Shown piece after piece: positions 54,559-64,000 of a DNA stretch of 64,000 nucleotides (position 1 is its first letter; every line of letters starts with the position of its first letter). The stretch is taken from contig CACJLY010000002.1 in the NCBI GenBank assembly GCA_902594335.1, positions 1 to 64,000 on the forward strand, read 5' to 3'. Position numbers and translations under genes: made by a program. The notes beneath the pieces were generated by a model. The model saw only the letters and a program-made list of their open reading frames with translations. It was not told the origin of the DNA and searched no databases. This DNA comes from an uncultured Pelagibacteraceae bacterium. GTDB lineage: Bacteria; Pseudomonadota; Alphaproteobacteria; Pelagibacterales; Pelagibacteraceae.

Positions 54559-55452
54559 ATGCGCAATATTTCTTTTAATAAATTTTATAGAAAATTTAAT
54601 ATATTATCACTTTTACTAATAGTGATTTCATTAGTATTTTTAATTTTTAAAGGTTTAAATTATGGAGTTGATTTCAAAGGTGGTACTTTAATTGAATTAA
54701 GAACTTCAGATAAAACTAATAATATTAGTCTTATTAGAGATAGCTTTAATCAAATGAATTTAGGTGATGTATCTGTCAAAAAATTTGGCAATGAAACAGA
54801 TTTTATTGTTAAGTTTGAAATGCAAAATTCAAATGATCCTGAATTTATTAAAAATATTCAAAATAAATTATCAAGCTCCATTGGTGATGTCGACTTTAGA
54901 AGAGTAGAAAATGTTGGTCCTAAAGTAAGCTCAGAACTCTTAAAATCAGGAATTATTGCTATAAGTTTATCTCTTGCAGCAATGCTATTGTATATTTGGA
55001 TAAGATTTGAATGGCAGTTTAGCTTAGGAGCTATTCTAGCTATATTTCATGATGTTATAATTACATTAGGTATATTTTCTATTTTCTCACTTGAAATAAA
55101 CCTTTCTATAGTTGCAGCTGTTTTAACTATTGTTGGTTACTCTATGAACGATACTGTTGTTATATTCGATAGGGTTAGAGAAAACTTAAGAAAGTATTCT
55201 GATATTAAAATTTTTGACTTAACCAATATTTCAATTAATGAAACTTTATCTAGAACAATAATTACATCTGTAACTACATTATTAGCTCTGTTATCAATCT
55301 ACTTATTTGGTGGTGAAATATTAAAAGGCTTTTCTTTAGCAATGATATTAGGAGTTATTTTTGGAACTTACTCATCAATATATATCGCAAATCCTATTTT
55401 GGTTGCACTGAATGTCAGCCAAAGAACAATAGTTAAAGAAGAAAAAGATTAA
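54559..55452 (+). CDS. secF: Protein translocase subunit SecF
   Basis: 297 aa. N-terminal helix, GVDFKGGTLIELR, VENVGPKVSSELLKSG, and the RND membrane region with VGYSMNDTVVIFDRVREN. It forms the SecDF complex with the adjacent secD product. The 3' end overlaps the convergent PuuD-like gene by 4 bp. Confidence 0.95.
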   Translation: MRNISFNKFYRKFNILSLLLIVISLVFLIFKGLNYGVDFKGGTLIELRTSDKTNNISLIRDSFNQMNLGDVSVKKFGNETDFIVKFEMQNSNDPEFIKNIQNKLSSSIGDVDFRRVENVGPKVSSELLKSGIIAISLSLAAMLLYIWIRFEWQFSLGAILAIFHDVIITLGIFSIFSLEINLSIVAAVLTIVGYSMNDTVVIFDRVRENLRKYSDIKIFDLTNISINETLSRTIITSVTTLLALLSIYLFGGEILKGFSLAMILGVIFGTYSSIYIANPILVALNVSQRTIVKEEKD

Positions 55453-56051
55453 TATAAGTTTTGAGCGATTACCATCGTCAGTAGCATTGGCAACGATAGA
55501 AGTGTATTCGTTCTAGAAAATAGCATCGCAGTTTTTGCAGATTTAGCTTTAACATCAGCTTCAACCTCAATAATACCCAAAGCTTTTTTCTGGTTTGGCC
55601 ATATTACAAACCACACATTAAATGCCATTATAATTCCCATCCACATACCAATTCCAATAGCTGTAGATTTTCCACCGCCTGATCCAATTCCTAATGTCAT
55701 CGCTTGATGAACATAACCATTTAAATAAGCTAATATAAGTCCTGATATTACTGTAACTAAAGCTGCCCATCTAAACCAAAATAGAGCTGCAGGAGCAATA
55801 ACTTTTCCAATAGCTGGTTTTTGTTCGTCAGGTATTTTTGCCATGTTTGGTATTTGAACGAAATTAAAATACCATAGTAAACCAATCCACATTATTGCAA
55901 CAATGACATGTATATATCTAAATAACCAACTCCAAAAAACTAGGTCGATATCAAAACCACCATTTCCAAAATATAAACCTAGAAATAGCAAAATAGATAA
56001 TGCTAAAGAGATATGAACTGTTTTAGATAATGATTGAAGAATCGAATTCAT
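55449..56051 (-). CDS. Urate oxidase N-terminal-like (PuuD family) membrane protein
   Basis: 200 aa with four to five helices. WLFRYIHVIVAIMWIGLLWYFNF and WFRWAALVTVISGLIL match the N-terminal membrane domain of PuuD-type urate hydroxylases (Urate_ox_N). The C-terminal cytochrome c domain of full PuuD is missing, so this is a stand-alone membrane module. Conserved His/Trp residues suggest haem or quinone contact, but no activity can be claimed. Confidence 0.75.
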   Translation of the reverse strand: MNSILQSLSKTVHISLALSILLFLGLYFGNGGFDIDLVFWSWLFRYIHVIVAIMWIGLLWYFNFVQIPNMAKIPDEQKPAIGKVIAPAALFWFRWAALVTVISGLILAYLNGYVHQAMTLGIGSGGGKSTAIGIGMWMGIIMAFNVWFVIWPNQKKALGIIEVEADVKAKSAKTAMLFSRTNTLLSLPMLLTMVIAQNLY

Positions 56052-56085
56052 AATATTTTTAATTTATAACATTTTTAATTAAAAT

Positions 56086-58962
56086 TTAAGCAGTTTTTTT
56101 GAACTTATTGTCCAACATTGGTTTTAAAAATTTACCTGTATAACTATCTTTAACATTGATAATTTCTTCAGGTTTACCTTCGGCTATGATATTTCCTCCT
56201 TTTACACCACCATCTGGACCCATATCGACAATATAATCAGCTGTTTTAATAACATCTAAATTATGTTCAATTACAACAACAGTATTTCCAGTTGCAACAA
56301 AGGTATGCAAAATTTCCAGTAATTTTTTAATATCATGTTGATGAAGTCCTGTTGTAGGCTCGTCTAATATATATATTGTTCTTCCTGTTGATCTTTTTGA
56401 TAATTCTTTTGCAAGTTTTATTCTTTGAGCTTCACCACCTGATAGAGTAGTGGCTTGTTGACCAATTTTTATATACCCTAAACCAACTTTCTTAAGTGTA
56501 AGCAATTTTGTTTTTATATTAGATATATTTTCAAAATATTCACACCCCTCATCCACAGTCATATTCAAAACATCAGCAATGCTCTTGTCTTTAAATTTAA
56601 TTTCAAGTGTTTCTCTATTATATCTAGTTCCTTTGCATTCATCACAAGTTATATAAACATCCGGTAAAAAATGCATTTCATAAGTTATTACTCCATCTCC
56701 TTCACAAGCTTCACATCTACCACCCTTGACGTTGAACGAAAATCTTCCAGGTTTATAACCTCTACTTTTTGACTCTGGCAAATTAGTAAACCAGTCTCTA
56801 ATTGGACCAAACGCACCTGTGTAAGTTGCTGGATTTGATCTAGGAGTTCTTCCAATTGGTGACTGATCTATATCTATAATTTTATCGACTAATTCAATAC
56901 CTTTAAAACCTCTAAACGGTTTTGGAATTTTTCTTGATTTATTGTTATTAAGGGTAAGGTTTAAAGCGTTATAAAGAGTTTGAAGAATTAATGTTGATTT
57001 ACCACTTCCTGAAACACCCGTTACACAGGTAAAACTTCCAAGTGGAATTTTAAGATTTACGTTGTTTAAATTATTTCCACTTGCGCCATTAATTTCCAAA
57101 AATCTTCCATTTTTAGCTAATCTTCTAGTTCTTGGTATTGGTATGAAGCTTTTGTTTGATAGGTATCTTCCCGTAATGCTATTGTTATTATTTAATATAT
57201 CATTATAAGATCCTTGAGCGATTACTTCACCACCTTTGTTTCCAGCTTCTGGACCAAGATCGATTATATGATCTGCATTTTCCATGGTTTCAGTATCATG
57301 TTCTACAACTATGACTGTATTACCTAAGTCTCTAAGTCTTTTTAATGCATTTATTAATTTTACGTTATCTTTTTGGTGTAAACCAATAGATGGTTCGTCA
57401 AGTACATATAATACTCCAGTTAATCCCGAACCTATCTGCGATGCTAGTCTTATTCTTTGTGCTTCACCACCCGATAAAGTACCAGATTCTCTTGATAAAG
57501 TTAAATAGTCAAGACCGACATTAAGCAGAAAATTTAATCTCTCATTAATCTCTTTTAAAATATGCTGAGCAATTTTAAGTTGACGTTTATCTAATTTTGT
57601 CTCAAGCGATTTAAACCATTCTTTTGCATCAAATATAGATTTTTCAGTTACTTCGCTTATATTAAGGTCATTAATTTTAACACAAAGTGCTTCGTCTTTT
57701 AATCTGTGACCATTACATCTTTCGCATTTTGTGTCTGATTGATACTGAGATATTTCCTCTCTTTTCCAATCACTATCGGTTTCTAAAAATCTTCTCTCTA
57801 AATTATTTACCACTCCTTCGAATGTTTTTTTATGAGAATATTTTTCATATCCATCATCATATGAAAATTTGATTTCTTCCTCATCAGATCCGAATAATAT
57901 TACATCTTTAATTTTTTTTGAAAGTCTTGACCATCTATCATTTAATGAAAAACCATAATGTTTTGCAATAGAAGCTAACGTTTGTGCATAATACAGAGAG
58001 GATGATTTTGACCAAGGCTCTATAGCTCCATCTGCAATAGTTTTCTTTTCATCTGGTACTACCAATTTCGGATCAACATTTAATTTAACACCAATACCTT
58101 CACACTCTTCACATGCACCATATGGACTATTAAAAGAAAAAAGTCTCGGTTCTATTTCTTCAATTGTAAAACCACTTTCGGGACAAGCAAACTTAGTAGA
58201 AAAGATTAAATTTTCAGTTTTTCTAAATTTTTTTGGAAGCGTTTCATCCTCATATTCTACAAACATTAGTCCATTTGCTAAGTTAACTGCTGTTTCAACA
58301 CTTTCAGCCAATCTATTTCCTAATGAAGCGTTTAAAACAATTCTATCGACTAGAACTGCTATATCGTGTTTTAATTTTTTATTTAATTCTGGAACATCAT
58401 CAATATCATAAAGCTTATTATCAACTTTAATTTTTCTAAATCCTCTTTTTTTGTAGCCAAGAATATCTTTCCTATATTCTCCTTTTCTTCCCCTAACTAC
58501 TGGTGCATATAAAAAAATTGTTGATTTTTTTGGTAGTGTTTTAATTTTATCTACAATTTGACTTATAGTTTGCGAAGTGATTGGCAGCCCTGTGAATGGT
58601 GAATAAGGGATGCCGGCTCTTGCATAAAGAACCCTCATGTAATCATAAATTTCTGTAACAGTTGCAACTGTAGATCTTGGATTTTTTGATGTATTTTTTT
58701 GTTCAATTGAGATTGCGGGACTTAATCCTTCAATTAAATCTACATTAGGCTTTTTCATTTTATCTAAGAATTGTCTTGCATAAGCAGACAAACTTTCAAC
58801 ATAACGTCTCTGTCCTTCAGCATATACAGTATCAAAAGCTAAAGATGATTTTCCGGATCCTGATAGGCCAGTGATGACAACAAATTTTTCTTTTGGAATC
58901 TCTAGCGTTATATTCTTTAAATTGTGCTCTTTTGCACCCTTAATAACTATCTTTTTAAGCAT
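56086..58962 (-). CDS. uvrA: Excinuclease ABC subunit UvrA
   Basis: 958-aa damage-recognition ATPase of nucleotide excision repair. Two ABC modules: Walker [10 protein letters not shown] (near residue 31) and GVSGSGKST; signatures [12 protein letters not shown] and [12 protein letters not shown]. Zinc motifs CERCNGH and CEACEGDG...CDECKGTRY are present. Divergent from ssb across 81 bp; no clear LexA box was seen there. Confidence 0.97.
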   Translation of the reverse strand: MLKKIVIKGAKEHNLKNITLEIPKEKFVVITGLSGSGKSSLAFDTVYAEGQRRYVESLSAYARQFLDKMKKPNVDLIEGLSPAISIEQKNTSKNPRSTVATVTEIYDYMRVLYARAGIPYSPFTGLPITSQTISQIVDKIKTLPKKSTIFLYAPVVRGRKGEYRKDILGYKKRGFRKIKVDNKLYDIDDVPELNKKLKHDIAVLVDRIVLNASLGNRLAESVETAVNLANGLMFVEYEDETLPKKFRKTENLIFSTKFACPESGFTIEEIEPRLFSFNSPYGACEECEGIGVKLNVDPKLVVPDEKKTIADGAIEPWSKSSSLYYAQTLASIAKHYGFSLNDRWSRLSKKIKDVILFGSDEEEIKFSYDDGYEKYSHKKTFEGVVNNLERRFLETDSDWKREEISQYQSDTKCERCNGHRLKDEALCVKINDLNISEVTEKSIFDAKEWFKSLETKLDKRQLKIAQHILKEINERLNFLLNVGLDYLTLSRESGTLSGGEAQRIRLASQIGSGLTGVLYVLDEPSIGLHQKDNVKLINALKRLRDLGNTVIVVEHDTETMENADHIIDLGPEAGNKGGEVIAQGSYNDILNNNNSITGRYLSNKSFIPIPRTRRLAKNGRFLEINGASGNNLNNVNLKIPLGSFTCVTGVSGSGKSTLILQTLYNALNLTLNNNKSRKIPKPFRGFKGIELVDKIIDIDQSPIGRTPRSNPATYTGAFGPIRDWFTNLPESKSRGYKPGRFSFNVKGGRCEACEGDGVITYEMHFLPDVYITCDECKGTRYNRETLEIKFKDKSIADVLNMTVDEGCEYFENISNIKTKLLTLKKVGLGYIKIGQQATTLSGGEAQRIKLAKELSKRSTGRTIYILDEPTTGLHQHDIKKLLEILHTFVATGNTVVVIEHNLDVIKTADYIVDMGPDGGVKGGNIIAEGKPEEIINVKDSYTGKFLKPMLDNKFKKTA

Positions 58963-59043
58963 GATTTTTGTTGCTTTAGATTAATAAAATTAATATTCAA
59001 GTTAATAAGTGATATAATAAACATTCTTAAATATTAAAATATT

Positions 59044-59493
59044 ATGGCTGGTAGTTTAAATAAAGTATTATTAATTGGTCGTTTGGGCGCAGATCCAGAA
59101 GTTAAGCAAATGGTGAACGGCAAAAGCGTTGCAAGACTTAGCCTTGCTACAAGTCAATCCTGGAAAGATAAAAATACCGGAGAAAAAAAAGAAAAGACTG
59201 AATGGCATAGAGTAGTTGTTTTTAATGAAGGTTTGGTAAGTGTCGTCCAGCAATATCTAAAAAAAGGTGCACAAGTGTACGTTGAAGGACAACTTTCAAC
59301 AAGAAAATGGAAAGACGAACAAAGTGGTCAAGATAAATATTCAACTGAAATTTTAATTCAAGGTTACAATTCATCTTTAACGATGCTTGGTGGTGGTAAT
59401 CAAAACAATATTGCTTCACAAGATAGCAAACAAAATTTTGATGATACACCTGCACCAGATCAAAGTGGTTTAGACGACGATATTCCATTTTAA
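59044..59493 (+). CDS. ssb: Single-stranded DNA-binding protein
   Basis: 149 aa. OB-fold (1-110) starting [21 protein letters not shown], with WHRVVVFNE and [11 protein letters not shown], then a Gln/Asn/Asp-rich linker and the protein-binding tip DDDIPF. It coats single-stranded DNA in replication and repair. TATAAT at 59013-59018 may be its -10 element. gyrA follows after 5 bp. Confidence 0.96.
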   Translation: MAGSLNKVLLIGRLGADPEVKQMVNGKSVARLSLATSQSWKDKNTGEKKEKTEWHRVVVFNEGLVSVVQQYLKKGAQVYVEGQLSTRKWKDEQSGQDKYSTEILIQGYNSSLTMLGGGNQNNIASQDSKQNFDDTPAPDQSGLDDDIPF

Positions 59494-59498
59494 TTAAT

Positions 59499-62078
59499 AT
59501 GGAAAAAAACGAAATTCCAAAAATAAATAATATAAAACCAATCTCAATGTATGATGAGATGAGCTCATCATATCTGTCCTACGCTATGAGTGTTATAGTA
59601 AGTAGGGCATTACCTGATATCAGAGATGGACTAAAACCTGTTCACAGAAGAATTATATATGCAATGCACAAAGGTGGCTTTGATTGGTCAAAACAATTTA
59701 GAAAATCTGCAAGAATTGTTGGAGATGTAATAGGTAAATACCACCCTCATGGTGATCAAGCTGTTTATGATGCTCTTGTTAGAATGGTTCAAGAATTTTC
59801 AATGAGCTTACCCCTAGTGGATGGTCAGGGTAATTTTGGTTCTATAGATGGCGATCCTCCTGCAGCAATGAGATACACCGAAACTAAACTTGCAAAAGTT
59901 TCACAGTTTTTAATTGATGATATAGAAAAAAATACTGTATCCTTTAAAAGTAATTATGATGAAACAGAGCAAGAACCTATTGTATTGCCTGCACAATATC
60001 CAAATCTTTTAGTAAATGGTGCTGGTGGAATTGCAGTTGGAATGGCAACAAGTATACCACCTCATAATTTAGGAGAGGTTGTAGATGGAACTTTAGCCTT
60101 AATTAAAAACAAAGATATTAAAATTAATGAGTTAATGAAACATATCCCTGGACCAGATTTTCCAACCGGCGGATTGATAATTGGAAAAGATATCATCAAG
60201 CAAGGATACAAAACTGGAAGAGGATCTTTTAAAATACGTGGAGAAATTTCAGTAGAGAATTTAAAAAATGGTAAAGATAGACTGGTAGTTTCATCCATAC
60301 CCTACCAAATTAATAAGTCTAATTTGAATGAAAGAATTGCTGAATTAGTAAGGGATAAAAAAATTGAAGGTATAAGCGATATAAGAGATGAGTCTAATAG
60401 TGAAGGTATTAGAGTGTCAATTGATCTTAGAAGAAATGTTGAGCCTGAAACTGTCAAAAGACAATTATATAAATATACATCAATAGAATCATCTTTTGGT
60501 TTTAACTCTCTGGCAATTGTTGATCAAAAACCAAAGACATGTAATTTAAAAGATTTTTTAGAAAACTTTTTAAAGTTTAGAGAAGATGTAGTTATAAAAA
60601 GAACAAAATTTGATTTAAAAAAAGCAGAAGATAGAGTTCATATATTGCTTGGACTATCGGTCAGTGTTGAGAACATTGATAAAGTTATTAAAATAATTAG
60701 ATCATCCAAAAACCCCGAGGAAGCAAAAAATTCACTTTTAAAAACTACTTGGAAAATTAACCAAGCATCAAAACTTATTAAATTAGTTGATAGTAAAAAT
60801 TATAAAGGAAAATATGTATTATCAAATGATCAAGTGACTTCTATACTAGAACTTAGACTTCAAAAATTAACTGCTATAGGAATTAACGAAATAGAGATAG
60901 AAATTAAAAAATTAGCGACAGAGATTTCTAAATATAAAAAAATTATTAATTCAAAAAATGAATTGTTAAGCGTAATAAGCAATGATTTACAGATGATAAA
61001 AAACAAATTTTCAGTCCCTAGAAGGACAAAAATTATAGATGCTGTCTTAAATTATGATATCGAAGAAACAATTCAAAAAGAGTCAGTTATAATAACGATA
61101 ACACTTCAAGGATATATTAAAAGAGGGGCTCTAAGCGGAGTTAAACAACAAAAAAGAGGTGGAAAAGGAAAAACAGGAATTAAAACTAGAGAAGAAGACT
61201 CAGTTGTTCAGACATTGTCTGTAGATACACATACATCATTATTATTTTTTTCTACAGAGGGTTTGGCTTATAAAGTTAAAGCATGGAAAATACCTGAAGG
61301 ATCTGCTTCATCTAAAGGTAAATCCCTTTTCAATATTTTACCCTTAAAAAATCATCAATCTATAAGTTCTATTATGCCTTTTCCAGATGAAGATGTTGAT
61401 AAGAAAAATATGCACATCATTTTTGCAACTAGTAAAGGGAAAATAAGAAAGAATAACTTAGAGGATTTTTCATCTATTAATGCTTCTGGTAAAATTGCGA
61501 TGAAATTAGACTCTGATGATAAAATTGTTGGGGTAAAGATATGTACAGATGATCAAGATATAATGCTGAATACAAAATTTGGTAAATGCATAAGGTTTGA
61601 ATCAAAAAAACTCAGAGTTTTTAAAGGAAGATCTTCTAAAGGTATAAGAGGTATTAATCTTTCAGAAAAAGATACAATTGTTTCATTATCTATAATTAAT
61701 AAAGATGATATTAAAAAAAACAAAAGTAAAACTAAAGATGAAAAATCTGAAGTTAAAGCTAAAGAAAAATTTATCTTATCAATTACTGAAAACGGTTATG
61801 GCAAAAGAACATCTCATTATGATTTTAGAGTTACAAATCGAGGAGGTAAGGGGATAATAGGTATTGTTAATTCCCCTAGAAACGGTAATGTCTCATCATC
61901 TTTTCCTGTGTTTGAGGGTGATCAAATATTAATTTCAACAAATAAAGGAAGAGTTATAAGAACTGCCGTTAAGGAAATAAGAATTGCTGGAAGAAACACT
62001 CAAGGAGTAAGAATTATTAAATTAACTGGTGATGAAAAGGTTGTCTCCTCAATTAAATTAGATGATAATTTGGTTTAA
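59499..62078 (+). CDS. gyrA: DNA gyrase subunit A
   Basis: 859 aa. Winged-helix region with [16 protein letters not shown], catalytic Tyr in [11 protein letters not shown], and the CTD GyrA box QKRGGKG, which separates GyrA from ParC. The quinolone-contact stretch reads [15 protein letters not shown], with Gln87 at the position equivalent to E. coli Ser83. The CTD has a Lys-rich insertion (about residues 740-765). One-base overlap with coaD. Confidence 0.96.
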   Translation: MEKNEIPKINNIKPISMYDEMSSSYLSYAMSVIVSRALPDIRDGLKPVHRRIIYAMHKGGFDWSKQFRKSARIVGDVIGKYHPHGDQAVYDALVRMVQEFSMSLPLVDGQGNFGSIDGDPPAAMRYTETKLAKVSQFLIDDIEKNTVSFKSNYDETEQEPIVLPAQYPNLLVNGAGGIAVGMATSIPPHNLGEVVDGTLALIKNKDIKINELMKHIPGPDFPTGGLIIGKDIIKQGYKTGRGSFKIRGEISVENLKNGKDRLVVSSIPYQINKSNLNERIAELVRDKKIEGISDIRDESNSEGIRVSIDLRRNVEPETVKRQLYKYTSIESSFGFNSLAIVDQKPKTCNLKDFLENFLKFREDVVIKRTKFDLKKAEDRVHILLGLSVSVENIDKVIKIIRSSKNPEEAKNSLLKTTWKINQASKLIKLVDSKNYKGKYVLSNDQVTSILELRLQKLTAIGINEIEIEIKKLATEISKYKKIINSKNELLSVISNDLQMIKNKFSVPRRTKIIDAVLNYDIEETIQKESVIITITLQGYIKRGALSGVKQQKRGGKGKTGIKTREEDSVVQTLSVDTHTSLLFFSTEGLAYKVKAWKIPEGSASSKGKSLFNILPLKNHQSISSIMPFPDEDVDKKNMHIIFATSKGKIRKNNLEDFSSINASGKIAMKLDSDDKIVGVKICTDDQDIMLNTKFGKCIRFESKKLRVFKGRSSKGIRGINLSEKDTIVSLSIINKDDIKKNKSKTKDEKSEVKAKEKFILSITENGYGKRTSHYDFRVTNRGGKGIIGIVNSPRNGNVSSSFPVFEGDQILISTNKGRVIRTAVKEIRIAGRNTQGVRIIKLTGDEKVVSSIKLDDNLV

Positions 62079-62581
62079 TGAAAAATATAGCTATATATCC
62101 AGGGACATTTGATCCAATAACAAACGGCCATGTTGATGTTATCAAAAAGGCTTTAAAATTGACAGATAAAATTATTGTTGGCATATCTGATGGTAATGAA
62201 AAGAATTTTTTATTTCCAATAGATGAGAGATTAAAAATTGTTACTAAAGCTTTGTATGGAGACTTAAGACTTTCAAAAAATAGAATTCAAGTGATAAAAT
62301 TTAACTCTCTAACAACAGAATTATGTAAAAAATATCAATCAAATCTAATTCTTAGAGGCTTGAGAGCAGTGTCAGATTTTGAATATGAGTTCCAACTAGC
62401 GGGAATGAATAGAAAATTAAATAATAAAGTTGAAACAATTTTCCTTATGTCAGACGTTGAAAATCAGATCATTTCATCTAGATTCGTTAAAGAAATAGCT
62501 TTACACAAAGGTGATTTAAGGAAATTTACAACTAAAAGCACTATTAAGTCACTGAAAGAAGTTTATGCTAAAAAAAATTAA
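62078..62581 (+). CDS. coaD: Phosphopantetheine adenylyltransferase
   Basis: 167-aa nucleotidyltransferase that adds AMP to 4'-phosphopantetheine in CoA synthesis. YPGTFDPITNGHVDVI carries the T/H-x-x-H motif; LILRGLRAVSDFEYEFQLAGMN and ISSRFVKEIA are diagnostic. Overlaps the next gene by 17 bp. Confidence 0.96.
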   Translation: MKNIAIYPGTFDPITNGHVDVIKKALKLTDKIIVGISDGNEKNFLFPIDERLKIVTKALYGDLRLSKNRIQVIKFNSLTTELCKKYQSNLILRGLRAVSDFEYEFQLAGMNRKLNNKVETIFLMSDVENQIISSRFVKEIALHKGDLRKFTTKSTIKSLKEVYAKKN

Positions 62582-63122
62582 TATTTTATTTTTATCAATA
62601 TTTTTATTAACAACGGCTTTAAATGCAAAGGAGAATATAATGATACTTAAATTAAAAGATGGAGATTTAAAAATTGAATTATTTCCAGACGTGGCACCAA
62701 ACCATGTAAAAAGAATAACCGAACTAGCTAATAGTGGAAAGTACGATGGAGTTGTTTTTCACAGAGTAATAGATGGTTTTATGGCTCAAACAGGAGATGT
62801 TCAATTTGGAAATTCATCTTCTGAAAGTTTTAATCTAAGTAGAGCTGGTATGGGTGGTTCTGATATGCCAGATCTTAAGGAAGAGTTTAATGATTTACCT
62901 CATGAAAGAGGAACGTTATCTATGGCAAGGTCTTCAGATCCAAATAGTGCAAATAGTCAATTCTTTATTTGTTTTGGTCCCACACCGCATCTAGATAGAC
63001 AATATACAGTATTTGGAAAAGTTATTGAGGGCATGGAGTTTGTTGACATGATTACAAAAGGGGATGGACCCAATGGATCTGTTTCTAATCCAGATAAAAT
63101 AATTAGCTTTAAATCTGAGTAG
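62565..63122 (+). CDS. Periplasmic cyclophilin-type peptidyl-prolyl isomerase
   Basis: 185 aa. A signal peptide (1-21, cleavage after LNA) makes it PpiA-like and periplasmic. FHRVIDGFMAQTGD and ANSQFFICFGPTPHLDRQYTVFGKV are the cyclophilin active-site blocks (catalytic Arg in the first). It speeds proline isomerisation in exported proteins. If translation began at the Met at 62640 a cytoplasmic form would result. Confidence 0.92.
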   Translation: MLKKINILFLSIFLLTTALNAKENIMILKLKDGDLKIELFPDVAPNHVKRITELANSGKYDGVVFHRVIDGFMAQTGDVQFGNSSSESFNLSRAGMGGSDMPDLKEEFNDLPHERGTLSMARSSDPNSANSQFFICFGPTPHLDRQYTVFGKVIEGMEFVDMITKGDGPNGSVSNPDKIISFKSE

Positions 63123-63132
63123 AATTTAATGG

Positions 63133-64000
63133 ATGGAAGACATAAAAAAGAATTTTTCTTTTAGCGTAAAACATCAAAAAAAAAATTATCGTGTTGGATT
63201 AATTGAAACACATCGTGGAGAAATTAATACGCCTGCGTTTATGCCTGTTGGTACTCAAGCCACAGTTAAAGGTGTTTTTATTGACGATATTATTAAAACA
63301 GGTAGTGAAATAATACTTTCGAACACATATCACTTAATGATTAGGCCTGGAACTGAGCGGATAGAGGCAGTTGGTGGCCTGCACAGATTTATGAATTGTA
63401 AACTTCCTATTTTGACTGACTCTGGAGGTTATCAAGTAATGTCTTTATCGAAATTCAATAAAATAGATAGACATAAAGGAGCAATTTTTCAGTCACATAT
63501 AGATGGAAAAACTTTTATTTTAAGTCCTGAGGAAAGTATCAAAATTCAAAAAAAACTTAATTCAGACATCGTTATGGTAATGGATGAGTGTCCAAAAAAT
63601 ACTAATGATTATAGTGTAATTAAAACTTCTATGGATTTATCTACAGAGTGGGCTAGACGATCTAAGGAAGAATTTGGAACAAATCCGCAAAAAGCTTTAT
63701 TTGGTATTGTTCAAGGAGGATTATTCAAAGATTTAAGAAATGAATCTCTTAATAAGTTAATAGATATAGAATTCGACGGGTATGCTATTGGTGGTCTAGC
63801 AGTTGGAGAAACACAAAAAGAAATGTTTGATGTTTTAGATGGCATAAAAGATAACTTACCAATCGATAAACCAAGATATTTAATGGGAGTGGGAACTCCA
63901 TCCGATATATTAGGAGCAGTTAGGAGGGGAATTGATATGTTCGATTGTGTACTTCCAACAAGATCAGGAAGAACCGGATTAGCTTTTACCTGGGATGGCA
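63133..64000 (+). CDS. tgt: Queuine tRNA-ribosyltransferase, 3'-truncated by window edge
   Basis: 289 codons are visible from ATG 63133 (MEDIKKNFSFSVKHQ); a nearby ATG at 63129 is in a frame that stops at once. TPAFMPVGTQATVKG, LSNTYHLMIRPG, LTDSGGYQVMSL (catalytic Asp), FGIVQGG, GGLAVGE and GIDMFDCVLPTRSGR identify bacterial TGT, which exchanges guanine for preQ1 at the tRNA wobble position. The zinc-binding C-terminus is outside the window. Confidence 0.95.
   Translation, partial: MEDIKKNFSFSVKHQKKNYRVGLIETHRGEINTPAFMPVGTQATVKGVFIDDIIKTGSEIILSNTYHLMIRPGTERIEAVGGLHRFMNCKLPILTDSGGYQVMSLSKFNKIDRHKGAIFQSHIDGKTFILSPEESIKIQKKLNSDIVMVMDECPKNTNDYSVIKTSMDLSTEWARRSKEEFGTNPQKALFGIVQGGLFKDLRNESLNKLIDIEFDGYAIGGLAVGETQKEMFDVLDGIKDNLPIDKPRYLMGVGTPSDILGAVRRGIDMFDCVLPTRSGRTGLAFTWDG

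Noticed and set aside
58963-59043. LexA box in the uvrA/ssb divergent region
   Set aside because: No GTTC-N7-GTTC or CTGT-type repeat was found.
1-64000. tRNA genes, riboswitches, CRISPR arrays, insertion sequences
   Set aside because: All gaps are under about 150 bp and none shows a cloverleaf, spaced repeats, transposase or conserved riboswitch core on inspection.

Overview
This is an AT-rich, very compact stretch of a bacterial chromosome with almost no intergenic DNA and many 1-17 bp gene overlaps. Protein sequences and gene order (argS-nagZ-scpA-scpB-tatABC-serS; yajC-secD-secF; uvrA/ssb-gyrA-coaD) point to an alphaproteobacterium. The low GC, streamlining and Lys/Asn/Ile-rich proteins fit a marine SAR11 (Pelagibacter-like) genome of a type that carries C-P lyase. 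No rRNA, tRNA, insertion sequence, CRISPR array or prophage was seen. No stretch over about 150 bp lacks a gene once the partial gene at the left edge and the 3' part of the frameshifted gene at 1484-1701 are counted.

Layout. 1-2.7 kb: partial diacylglycerol-kinase-family gene, an LpxH-like metallophosphoesterase with an apparent frameshift, and a GT4 glycosyltransferase. 2.8-14.8 kb: phosphate control and uptake (phoR, a secreted hypothetical, pstSCAB, phoU, phoB), then sixA, ppk and ppx. 14.9-16.0 kb: NUDIX hydrolase and a secreted TPR protein. 16.1-33.6 kb: a phosphonate/arsenate block containing phnX (apparent frameshift), a short glpD, an aquaglyceroporin with arsC, a PhnZ-like HD oxygenase, an MFS carrier, a phnCDEE transporter, the regulator phnF and the C-P lyase genes phnGHIJKLN and phnM, with a 2H phosphoesterase (DUF1045) between phnN and phnM. 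33.6-38.1 kb: znuCB-zur with two thioredoxin-fold genes, and divergent znuA. 38.1-43.5 kb: glucosylglycerate synthesis (gpgS/gpgP-like), a circularly permuted ATP-grasp protein, the proteasome-like protease Anbu and an Ldh2-type dehydrogenase. 43.5-64 kb: core housekeeping genes, ending in a partial tgt.

How it works together. The first half reads as one phosphorus-starvation island of about 30 kb. PhoR/PhoB and PhoU sense phosphate through the Pst transporter. Pho-box-like sites built of 7-bp units at 11-bp spacing precede pstS, phnX and the PhnZ-like gene. Polyphosphate is made and broken down by Ppk and Ppx. Phosphonates enter through PhnCDE and are split by C-P lyase, phosphonatase or the HD oxygenase. 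ArsC and the aquaglyceroporin are well placed to deal with arsenate that enters by phosphate transport. Both substrate-binding protein genes (pstS, phnD) are followed by a strong hairpin-plus-T-tract before their permease genes, which should set binding protein above permease.

The clearest oddities are two single-base frameshifts (1463-1470 and about 16540-16542), the 2H phosphoesterase inside the C-P lyase locus where no phnP is visible, a GlpD without its C-terminal domain, and an Anbu/ATP-grasp pair without its usual partner genes.
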